A DNA stretch of 37,601 bases from Gemmata massiliana (GTDB lineage: Bacteria > Planctomycetota > Planctomycetia > Gemmatales > Gemmataceae), in contig HG799463.1 in assembly GCA_000531095.1 (NCBI GenBank), positions 7,561 to 45,161 of the forward strand. Reading direction: 5' to 3'. The notes below the pieces were generated by a model that saw nothing but the letters and a program-made list of their open reading frames with translations, was not told the origin of the DNA and made no database searches. The position numbers and the translations under genes were made by a program. Shown here piece by piece: positions 31,118 through 37,601 of the stretch; positions within the stretch are counted from its first letter, which is position 1; every line of letters begins with the position of its first letter.

Positions 31118-33360
31118 ACGCTTTCGTTATAAACGGTGAGGTAGTAGAAGCACTCCTCGTTGCGCACGTACATCGCGTTGATGCCTTCTTCGACGATCAC
31201 CGCGAGTTCGTAGGCAAAGGCCGGGTCGTAGGTGCGGCACGTCGGGATGGTCATGGCCATCAGGTGGCTGTGCCCGTCCTCGTGTTGGAGCCCCTCGCCG
31301 TTGATCGTGGTGCGCCCGGCGGTGGCGCCCATCAGGAACCCGCGGGTGCGAGCGTCGGCCGCGGCCCACGCGAGGTCGCCGATGCGCTGGAACCCGAACA
31401 TCGAGTAGTAGATGTAGAACGGGATCGTGTTCACGCCGTGCGTGCTGTACGCGGTACCGGCCGCGATCCAGCTCGCCATGCTCCCGGCCTCGTTGATCCC
31501 CTCTTGCAGAATCTGGCCGGTCTTCGATTCGCGGTACTCCGAGAGCGACCCCTTATCGACGGGCGTGTACGTCTGCCCCACGGACGAGTACATGCCGAAC
31601 GTCTTATACATCGGCGGCATCCCGAACGTCTGCCCCTCGTCGGGGACGATCGGGACGAGCAACTTGCCGACGTGCGGGTCACGGCACAGTTGGGTCATCA
31701 GGTTGACCCACGCGAACGTGGTCGAAGCGGTCTTCCCCTCGACCGTGGCCCCGTACAGGCGCTCGAAGCCCTTGCGTTCCGGCGGCTGACACGGGACGAA
31801 CTCGTTGTTGCGGAACGGCTGCGGACCGCCGAGGGCATCGCGTCGGGCCTTCAGATACTTCGCTTCGGGACTGTCCGCGGGCAGGCGGTAGAAGGGGATC
31901 GCTTCGAGTTGCTCGTCGGAGAGGGCCGGAAGCTCGAACCGGTCGCGGAACTGGCGGAGGGCGGCAAGCATCTGGCGCTTCGCTTTCTCCTCCGGTTTCA
32001 TATCAGGAACGGCTTCGACCTGAACCGCGAGTTTCTTCAACTGGTGCGTGGTGAACTTGCCCTGCCCGCCGTCGCCCGGGATACCGTAGCCCTTGACTGT
32101 CTTCACGAGGATGACGGTCGGCTGGCTCTTGTGCTCGGTCGCGGTCTTGTACGCCGAGTACACCTTCAGCGGGTCGTGCCCGCCGCGCTTGAGCGCCGCG
32201 ACTTGCAGGTTCGAGAGGTGCTCGACGAGCGCCTTGAGTTCCGGCGTGTTGAAGAACACGTCGCGGATGTATGCCCCGCGCCGGTCGGCGTCCTCTTCTT
32301 CACTGATGAGTTTGCCGAACTTCACCTCATCGAGCGTGCGCATGTCGCGCCCGACGTAGTCGCAGTACTCGCCGTCCACAACCTCCATCATGCGGCGCGA
32401 CAGCGCACCGGTGTGGTCGTTCTTGAGCAATTCGTCCCAATCAGTCCCCCACACCACCTTGATGACGTTCCACCCGGCGCCGCGGAAGATGCCTTCGAGT
32501 TCCTGAATGATCTTGCTGTTCCCGCGAACCGGGCCGTCGAGCCGCTGGAGATTACAGTTGATGACCCAGGTGAGGTTGTCGAGTTTCTCGCGCCCGGCGA
32601 GGCTGATCGCGCCGAGCGATTCCGGCTCGTCGCACTCGCCGTCCCCGAGAAACGCCCACACACGCGCCCGGTCCGTCTTCGCGAGTTCGCGGTCCCGGAG
32701 GTAGCGGTTGTACCGGGCGTGGTAGATGGACATGATCGGGCCGAGGCCCATGCTGACGGTCGGGTACTGCCAGAAGTCCGGCATGAGCCACGGGTGCGGG
32801 TAGCTCGATATCCCACCACCGGGCTTCAGTTCCTGGCGGAAGTTGTTCAGTTTCGTTTCATCCAGCCGCCCCTCGACGAAGGCCCGCGAGTACATGCCCG
32901 GGCTCGCGTGCCCCTGGAAGAACACAACATCGCCGGGGTGATCGGCCGAACGACCGTGGAAGAAGTGATTGAAGCCGACTTCGTAAAGCGTAGCGGCACT
33001 GGCAAAGGTGGAGATGTGGCCGCCGACGTTGGTATTTTTGTTCGCTTTGAGCACCATCGCCATCGCGTTCCAGCGGATGGCACTTTTGATCTTCCGCTCG
33101 AGGACCCGGTCGCCGGGGAACGCCGGCTGATCTTCAACGGGAATTGTGTTGACGTAAGGTGTTGTGACCCCGCCGGGCATTTTCGCCCCGGCCCGATCGG
33201 TGACCGCAATGAGCGTTTCGAGGAGGAATTTGGCCCGCTCCGGTCCGCCGTGTTTCAGCACGGCCTCCATTGCTTCGAGCCACTCGGTCGTTTCCTGCGG
33301 GTCAACGTCTTCGGGAAGTCGGGCGCTATTCAGAGCCAACACGTCCGGAGTGACGAGCAT
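31114..33360 (-). CDS. aceE: Pyruvate dehydrogenase E1, N-terminal and central domains
   Basis: A 748-residue frame covering the thiamine-diphosphate and pyrimidine domains of homodimeric pyruvate dehydrogenase E1, which decarboxylates pyruvate and acetylates the E2 lipoyl group. Recognisable segments are NTNVGGHISTFASAATLYEVGFNHFF (given in part), FFQGHASPGMYSRAF, LGDGECDEPESLGAI (ThDP/Mg motif GDGE), NLTWVINCNLQRLDGPV, TVKGYGIPG, FGMYSSVGQTYTPVD, EGINEAGSM and INGEGLQHEDGHSH. The frame stops after ECFYYLTVYNESV, exactly where the intact protein would run on into the C-terminal domain at 30530-31117. The ATG at 33360 has GAGGA eight bases upstream. Confidence 0.93.
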   Translation of the reverse strand: MLVTPDVLALNSARLPEDVDPQETTEWLEAMEAVLKHGGPERAKFLLETLIAVTDRAGAKMPGGVTTPYVNTIPVEDQPAFPGDRVLERKIKSAIRWNAMAMVLKANKNTNVGGHISTFASAATLYEVGFNHFFHGRSADHPGDVVFFQGHASPGMYSRAFVEGRLDETKLNNFRQELKPGGGISSYPHPWLMPDFWQYPTVSMGLGPIMSIYHARYNRYLRDRELAKTDRARVWAFLGDGECDEPESLGAISLAGREKLDNLTWVINCNLQRLDGPVRGNSKIIQELEGIFRGAGWNVIKVVWGTDWDELLKNDHTGALSRRMMEVVDGEYCDYVGRDMRTLDEVKFGKLISEEEDADRRGAYIRDVFFNTPELKALVEHLSNLQVAALKRGGHDPLKVYSAYKTATEHKSQPTVILVKTVKGYGIPGDGGQGKFTTHQLKKLAVQVEAVPDMKPEEKAKRQMLAALRQFRDRFELPALSDEQLEAIPFYRLPADSPEAKYLKARRDALGGPQPFRNNEFVPCQPPERKGFERLYGATVEGKTASTTFAWVNLMTQLCRDPHVGKLLVPIVPDEGQTFGMPPMYKTFGMYSSVGQTYTPVDKGSLSEYRESKTGQILQEGINEAGSMASWIAAGTAYSTHGVNTIPFYIYYSMFGFQRIGDLAWAAADARTRGFLMGATAGRTTINGEGLQHEDGHSHLMAMTIPTCRTYDPAFAYELAVIVEEGINAMYVRNEECFYYLTVYNESV

Positions 33361-33501
33361 CGGCGAAATCCTCGTGTAGCGAGCAAGAATCGAGGCGGGG
33401 CGGACCGCGGGTGGCTCGGCTCGTGGTGCAAGATTAGGATAGGTGTGGGCTTCCGGGTCGTCTACACGACCGGGCCGCCCCCTCTCGAACCGAGGACCGC
33501 G

Positions 33502-34572
33502 ATGCGATTTTTACCCATTATATGCGTCCTGGTGGGCGCGCTGTCACTACTGCCGGCGGCCGACCCGCCGAAACCCGCGCTCGCGCCGACGCCGGTCACG
33601 TGGAACAAGTCCGGCAAGGTACTCGGCGAGGTCTGCGTGGGGCTGTCGGAACAGTCCAAAATCCCGATCTCGGTCGCGCCCGCGGCAATCAAAACGCAGT
33701 GCCCAATCACGTTCGACAAGACGCCCTTCTGGGCCGCACTTCAGGCAACCGCGGACAAAACGCGCACGCGAATCGCGCTCTCCGAAGGTGGGCGGAAGGT
33801 CGAACTCGTTCCGCGCGGGGCGTCCCAGGAGATCGCCGCTACGAACGGGGCGTTCCGCGTGGTCGCGCAGCAAGTCGTGGGGCGCGCGATGCTCGACCTG
33901 GGCGCCACGTTCCACGAAGTGAGCCTGCTCGTTCACTGGGAACCGCGTGTTCGCGTGTACCGCATTGATGCGGCGCCGCGGATTAGCAAAGTTACGGACC
34001 CGACCGGGACGAAGGTTACCGCCGAGGACGGAGCCGGGAAGACGTTACCTACCAATTCCACGAGCGAAATGAAAGTGCGCCTTAACGGACTGACGCGCAA
34101 GACCGAACAGATCACCGCTCTGGCCGGCGAGTTCACGGTGACTGCCGCTGACCGGTTGCTCGCGTTCGCGTTCGACGTACCGGACGGGAAGCTGCCGGAT
34201 GCCCAGAACCAGGACGGCGTATCCGCGGTGCTGAAGCGCGTACAGAAGAAGGGCGATTCGTGGGAAATTGCAGCCGAAGTCACCTACCCCGCGGGTCAGC
34301 CGACGTTCCAGAGTTTTGAGGGTCAGTGGTGGTTGCGCGACAACCGCCTGCTCCTGCGGTCGCCGGACGGCAAGGCGGTGGCGCTCGACGATTACGAGAT
34401 CCCGGCCCCGGACGTCGCGACCCCACTTGTCGTGATCCACCGGTACAAGGAAGACCCGAAAAACGGCTTCAGCGCCCCGACTACCAAGGGCTGGAAACTC
34501 GTCTACGAGACTCCCGCGCCGCTCGTCGAGATCAAGGTGCCATTTGAGCTAAAGGGAATTCCCCTTCCGTAA
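33502..34572 (+). CDS. Exported protein of unknown function
   Basis: A 356-residue protein with a cleavable-looking signal peptide (RFLPIICVLVGALSLLPAA), so it is probably outside the cytoplasmic membrane. I do not recognise the family. After a short Pro-rich segment there is an alpha/beta region reminiscent of secretin/TonB-like N-domains (GKVLGEVCVGLSEQSKIPIS, then FWAALQATADKTRTRIAL), followed by mostly beta-strand sequence with repeated polar turns. No enzyme motif is seen. The start at 33502 has GAGGA six bases upstream. It is divergent from aceE, with only 141 bases between the two starts. The STN-like reading is tentative. Confidence 0.8.
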   Translation: MRFLPIICVLVGALSLLPAADPPKPALAPTPVTWNKSGKVLGEVCVGLSEQSKIPISVAPAAIKTQCPITFDKTPFWAALQATADKTRTRIALSEGGRKVELVPRGASQEIAATNGAFRVVAQQVVGRAMLDLGATFHEVSLLVHWEPRVRVYRIDAAPRISKVTDPTGTKVTAEDGAGKTLPTNSTSEMKVRLNGLTRKTEQITALAGEFTVTAADRLLAFAFDVPDGKLPDAQNQDGVSAVLKRVQKKGDSWEIAAEVTYPAGQPTFQSFEGQWWLRDNRLLLRSPDGKAVALDDYEIPAPDVATPLVVIHRYKEDPKNGFSAPTTKGWKLVYETPAPLVEIKVPFELKGIPLP

Positions 34573-34585
34573 TCGGCAGCAGCGA

Positions 34586-35188
34586 TCACGGACGCGGTGC
34601 GAGCGGCGTGGTCTCGTCCGGCGGCGCGAGCGGAAGGTTCCCGAGGTACAGATCCGTGTCGGGGTGCTCCTTGCGCCACTCGCTCCAAGTCGTCCGTTTG
34701 TACTCGGTGACGGTGTACGGGAACGCCGGGTCGCCCGGTTTGATGGGTGTGCTGGACTGGTGCGAATACAGGTAATCGCCGATTTTGAGCGACATGCTCC
34801 GGGCGTTGGTCGGGTCCGCGCCGACCAGTTTGACGTCGAGCGGCTTGTTCCGGTCGGGCGCGGTGTAGACCTGCACGCAGTTGTTCAAGTTGCAGTACGC
34901 GACCGTAACCGGTACCGGTCCGAGCATGTCGTTGTAAATGTGCGTGCTCGGGGACAAAAAGGCTTGCAGCACGTAAGCCCGGTGGCGCCCCCCAATCGAC
35001 ACGCCCACGACCGGCGCGTCCTCAGCCAACCGGATGGTCGCGGACCGGGTGGGAGCCGGCGTTGGAGAGAATTCCGTATGGGCTTCCCCACTAACGCCAG
35101 TGGTGCCACCGAACCACGTGGTCGCGGCGAATACGCCCGCCACTACCAGCACCAAACCCGCGATGCCGACCCAAGGAGAGCGAAGCAT
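34586..35188 (-). CDS. DUF3179-like exported protein
   Basis: A 200-residue protein with an N-terminal hydrophobic helix (GIAGLVLVVAGVFAATTWF), either a signal anchor or signal peptide. The body resembles DUF3179 proteins: RAYVLQAFLSPSTHIYNDML and VPVTVAYCNLNNCVQVY, where DUF3179 has a V-x-V-T-Y-C-x-L-C type stretch, then a later DYLYSHQSSTPIKPGDPAFPY. The function of the family is unknown. The ATG at 35188 has an AGGG/GGGA stretch upstream. It ends 13 bases from the convergent exported protein gene. Confidence 0.75.
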   Translation of the reverse strand: MLRSPWVGIAGLVLVVAGVFAATTWFGGTTGVSGEAHTEFSPTPAPTRSATIRLAEDAPVVGVSIGGRHRAYVLQAFLSPSTHIYNDMLGPVPVTVAYCNLNNCVQVYTAPDRNKPLDVKLVGADPTNARSMSLKIGDYLYSHQSSTPIKPGDPAFPYTVTEYKRTTWSEWRKEHPDTDLYLGNLPLAPPDETTPLAPRP

Positions 35189-35777
35189 TCCCGATCCCTT
35201 TCGTTACCAACCGGTCCCGACCTGAAGGCGATGTGTGGGTGGTGTATCACCGGGTTCAGTATCCTCTCGCGCAGGTGTCGTGTCGAGAGACTCTCGTGCG
35301 AATTACTGAATTTCTGTCGGGTCCGAGACGGGTCCGGGCGTGCCGCTCGGAACGGTCGTTCCGATTTCTCTGGCGCCGGTCGTGCGAACTGCACGTATTG
35401 TTGGATGCACAACGGCCGCGCGAGTGTTACTCTCGCTAGTAAGAACGGGAACTCGCGGAACCAGCCAGCCCCATTGTTCGTGTTCAGGAACGCAGGAACT
35501 GCGCCGTGCGAATAAGAATTGCGCCACGCGCACCCGAAGCGTGAGACAATTGGGATCGAATCCCGCGCCGCGGATCTGGCTTCGGTCGCGCGTACCGGGA
35601 ACGGAGCGTGGAGTGCCCGTTTTGGTCGCAAGTGAGTGAGCACCGGGGCGTTAAAAACCCCCCGTGCCACTTGACAGAACGCCCTCGAACCAGAATGATT
35701 TCCTTTACTCCGTGTGGTTGGCGCGCGCCGCTGCGTGTGGCTGGCACTCGCTTTCCTTCTCGCTGAGGATGTGTCTC
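35189..35777. other. Gene-free interval upstream of the STAS gene
   Basis: I see no gene with coding character and no RNA gene. A frame open from 35664 into the STAS gene lacks a start signal and family similarity before 35778. The interval must hold the promoters of the divergent DUF3179-like and STAS genes, but no clear boxes can be named. A short inverted pair CTCTCG/CGAGAG lies near 35264-35290. Confidence 0.5.
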
Positions 35778-36143
35778 ATGGCGTCCCAACCGCCCCGCCG
35801 TCGCCGGCTCGAAGTCGAGGACATCGGGGACATCGCGGTTGTCAACTTCGTCGACAAGAAGATCCTGGACGAGCAGAACATCCAGATGATCGGCGACGAC
35901 CTGTTCCGGCTGGTCGACGAGCTCGGCCGTCGGAAAGTGCTGCTCAACTTCGGCAACGTCGAGTTCATGTCCAGTGCCGCCCTCGGCAAGCTGATCACGT
36001 TGCACCGCAAACTCCAGGCCGTTCAAGGCAAGTTGGTGCTGTGCAAGATCGCCAAGGACATCCTTGACGTGTTCAAGATTACCAAGTTGGACAAGATCCT
36101 CACCATCTTCCCGGACGAACAGGCCGGGCTGCAGGGGTTCTGA
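35778..36143 (+). CDS. STAS-domain anti-sigma factor antagonist
   Basis: A 121-residue single-domain STAS protein (SpoIIAA/RsbV type). Landmarks are IAVVNFVDKKILDEQNI in the first half and, at the site where the regulatory serine is phosphorylated, NVEFMSSAALGKLITLH. In the known partner-switch mechanism the unphosphorylated STAS protein binds the anti-sigma kinase and frees a sigma factor. The start is the ATG at 35778 with GAGGA about ten bases upstream. The HATPase gene that follows after 76 bases on the same strand is the likely partner. Confidence 0.9.
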   Translation: MASQPPRRRRLEVEDIGDIAVVNFVDKKILDEQNIQMIGDDLFRLVDELGRRKVLLNFGNVEFMSSAALGKLITLHRKLQAVQGKLVLCKIAKDILDVFKITKLDKILTIFPDEQAGLQGF

Positions 36144-36219
36144 CCGACCGCCCACTCGCGCGGGGGCGCCTCCGTCCGCCCCCCGTGCTCCATTTCGCCG
36201 GTTCCCGCGACTTCCAAGC

Positions 36220-36642
36220 ATGAGCGCCACCCGCACCGTCACCGAACTGACCATCCCCAGCGATCTGGGCGAGTCGCGCCGCGTGATGGAACTAATCGAG
36301 GACGCGCTGCACGCCAAGGGGTACACGGAACACGACATCTTCGCGATCAAGCTCGCGCTCGAAGAGGCGCTCGTCAACGCGATCAAGCACGGTAACCAGA
36401 TGGACCCCGACAAGCGGGTGTTCGTCGTCTACCACATCACGCCCGAGCGGTTCGACATCCGCATCACCGACGAGGGTGACGGCTTCAACCCGGACGACGT
36501 GCCGGACCCCACCGCCATCGAGAACCTTGAGCGCCCCTGCGGGCGCGGTCTGCTCCTCATGCGCGGGTTCATGACCGAGGTCGAGTACCACGGTAAGGGC
36601 AACATCGTCAGCATGGTCAAGGTGCGCGAAGTCTCGGCTTGA
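36220..36642 (+). CDS. Anti-sigma regulatory factor, HATPase (RsbW/SpoIIAB-like)
   Basis: A 140-residue GHKL ATPase of the RsbW class: N box ALEEALVNAIKHGN (about 47-60), G1 ITDEGDGFNPDDVPDP, and G2 region CGRGLLLMRGFM. Such proteins bind a sigma factor and phosphorylate a STAS antagonist. Length is typical for stand-alone members. The ATG at 36220 is chosen because similarity begins immediately after it. No cognate sigma gene or RsbU-like phosphatase is in the window. Convergent with the truncated Rpn-like gene, 16 bases apart. Confidence 0.9.
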   Translation: MSATRTVTELTIPSDLGESRRVMELIEDALHAKGYTEHDIFAIKLALEEALVNAIKHGNQMDPDKRVFVVYHITPERFDIRITDEGDGFNPDDVPDPTAIENLERPCGRGLLLMRGFMTEVEYHGKGNIVSMVKVREVSA

Positions 36643-36658
36643 CCCCCACCGGTCCGAC

Positions 36659-37393
36659 TCACTCCGTTTTCAGCCACTCGTCCCAGCTCGTCGCGTCCAG
36701 GATCTGATCCGCGAGGCGTTCCAATCGCCCCAAATCCGTGATCCCATTGAGAATCGCTGCATTCGCCACTGACGGCGAGCCGAACTTTTTCGTACCCATT
36801 CGTAAAAGCAGGTCGCGGGACGCCCGGAGGCGGCCTTGTTCAAGCCCCTGTTCAAGACCTTGCTCGCGCCCCTCGCCGAGAATCGCCTGGTACGTCGTCG
36901 ATTCCTTCATCAGCATACTCAACCTCCGGTACATCTCGGCCACGCGCTCGTTGTCGTATCGCAGGCCGCACAACACGTAAGACGATCCCAACACACTGTT
37001 CGTGACGGTTCGGTCCGCCCCGGTACCGACCAAGCACGTGTGGAACCGGTCCAGTGCGGTTTCGAGATCGGCACTCGCTTCGTCCGTCAGTAGCGCCAGT
37101 GGTGCGAGGCCGAGACCGCCCCTGAGCCAGTCATCAATCGAACGCTCCCAAACACGCTCTACACGATACCGGAACTGCGAAATAATGCTCCCGGTGACGC
37201 CGTGCCGCGTGTACAGCCCGTTCTGGTCGCTCGCCAGTGCCTTCGGCCGCAGGAGCACCAGCACCGTTTCCACCGGTAGTTCGTGCTGGTGGTCAATGAG
37301 AGTATTGTATCGCATCAAATCGCGCGGAACGCCGAGCCGGTGATTCGCTTCCAGTTCCAAGTGTAGGAGTGCCGGTTTCGAGCCGTTATGCTT
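36659..37393 (-). pseudogene. Rpn-like/PD-(D/E)XK transposase-associated protein, 5' end removed by IS630
   Basis: The surviving about 245 residues begin KHNGSKPALLHLELEANHRL just inside the element boundary and continue with VPRDLMRYNTLIDHQHELPV and ETVLVLLRPKA, which I recognise as the core of a planctomycete family related to Rpn/YhgA-like PD-(D/E)XK nucleases. ELEA matches the catalytic E-x-K/Q strand region. The C-terminus has the family's EGREQGLEQGLEQG repeat and a helical end. Intact members have roughly 70-90 residues in front, including their catalytic Asp; here that part is replaced by the 3' end of the IS630-type element, so the gene is very likely inactive. Confidence 0.75.
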
Positions 37394-37601
37394 TACGCGC
37401 CCAGGAGTGACACATTGTTCCAGGTCTGGAAGTTGTGGGCCAACAGAGTCGCCAGTTTCTCTCGATGTTTGGTCGGCAGATCCGCGAGGCACCCGTCGAT
37501 GGCACTCTGGAACCTCTTGAAGTCCTGATGGTGCCGACTGTTGAGCACGTCCTTCTTCACGAACTTCCACAGGCGCTCGATCAAGTTCAGGTTCGGCGAG
37601 T
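37393..37601 (-). CDS. IS630-family transposase, C-terminal part (runs off right edge)
   Basis: The frame enters from the right edge and ends at the stop at 37393-37395. The 69 residues visible contain SPNLNLIERLWKFVKKDVLN, the classical last catalytic block of IS630/Tc1-mariner DDE transposases, whose Glu in LIERLW is the third acidic residue of the triad, followed by FKRFQSAIDGCLADL and LLAHNFQTW. The stop codon overlaps the terminal repeat at 37394-37413. The transposase lies in the same orientation as the fragment at the left edge. Confidence 0.9.
   Translation of the reverse strand, partial: SPNLNLIERLWKFVKKDVLNSRHHQDFKRFQSAIDGCLADLPTKHREKLATLLAHNFQTWNNVSLLGA
37394..37413 (-). repeat. 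Terminal inverted repeat of the right IS630-type element
   Basis: TACGCGCCCAGGAGTGACAC on the plus strand; its reverse complement matches the left repeat (414-433) at its first ten bases and at most of the others. The TA at the outer edge fits the TA target of IS630 elements. The repeat marks where the element joins the Rpn-like gene remnant. Confidence 0.7.

Noticed and set aside
31264..34572. Open plus-strand frame of about 1100 codons
   Set aside because: The first two thirds are antisense to the well-supported aceE; only the part from 33502 has its own signal peptide and ribosome-binding site. High GC removes stop codons from the opposite strand.
1..37601. Classical composite transposon carrying cargo between the two IS630 ends
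   Set aside because: The interval is mainly housekeeping genes (purQ, ftsY, ispD, aceE/aceF), both elements are only partly visible, and IS630 elements rarely form composite transposons.

Overview
The window looks like a stretch of chromosome from a high-GC planctomycete of the Gemmata type (family Gemmataceae is the best guess; genus not provable here). The pointers are very high GC in third codon positions, an ECF sigma factor with a long membrane-plus-coiled-coil tail, a Ser/Thr kinase coupled to a multi-PAS hybrid histidine kinase, Tat-exported sugar isomerase and PhoD proteins, a member of a Gemmata-type paralogous family beginning MTEAEW, an Rpn-like gene remnant, and IS630-type transposases at both ends.

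Layout, left to right. 1-433: 5' part of an IS630-family element running off the left edge. 487-1416: HNH endonuclease. 1516-8587, all on the minus strand: secreted two-domain esterase, Tat-exported PhoD phosphatase, two adjacent genes of the deoxyhypusine-synthase fold (the first with the catalytic SWGK lysine, the second without it), a long hairpin plus U-tract directly before the first of these, and a DTW-domain tRNA-modifying enzyme. 8737-14751: L-2-hydroxyglutarate oxidase, sugar isomerase, a small coiled-coil protein with ispD, acyl-ACP desaturase and a second, exported, sugar isomerase. 14983-17927: ECF sigma factor divergent from a CPBP membrane protease. 17945-22040: purQ, ftsY, a frameshifted membrane-anchored TPR-like gene and an RluD-type pseudouridine synthase, with a large inverted repeat between the last two. 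22255-23048: frameshifted MTEAEW-family gene. 23083-28457: histidine kinase and Ser/Thr kinase overlapping by GTGA. 28891-33360: pyruvate dehydrogenase genes aceE (split in two frames) and aceF. 33502-36642: exported hypothetical protein, DUF3179-like protein, STAS plus HATPase anti-sigma pair. 36659-37601: an Rpn-like gene cut at its 5' end by the 3' end of another IS630-type element.

Most genes are ordinary core metabolism, translation and envelope functions. The parts most worth a second look are the tandem deoxyhypusine-synthase-fold pair with its structured leader, the split aceE with an ATGA overlap, the coupled Ser/Thr and histidine kinases, the ECF factor with its large predicted extracytoplasmic coiled coil, and the two IS630 ends that bracket the window in the same orientation. 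No tRNA, rRNA or CRISPR array was seen. Three genes carry single-base frame breaks, so either real decay or indel errors in the assembly should be kept in mind.
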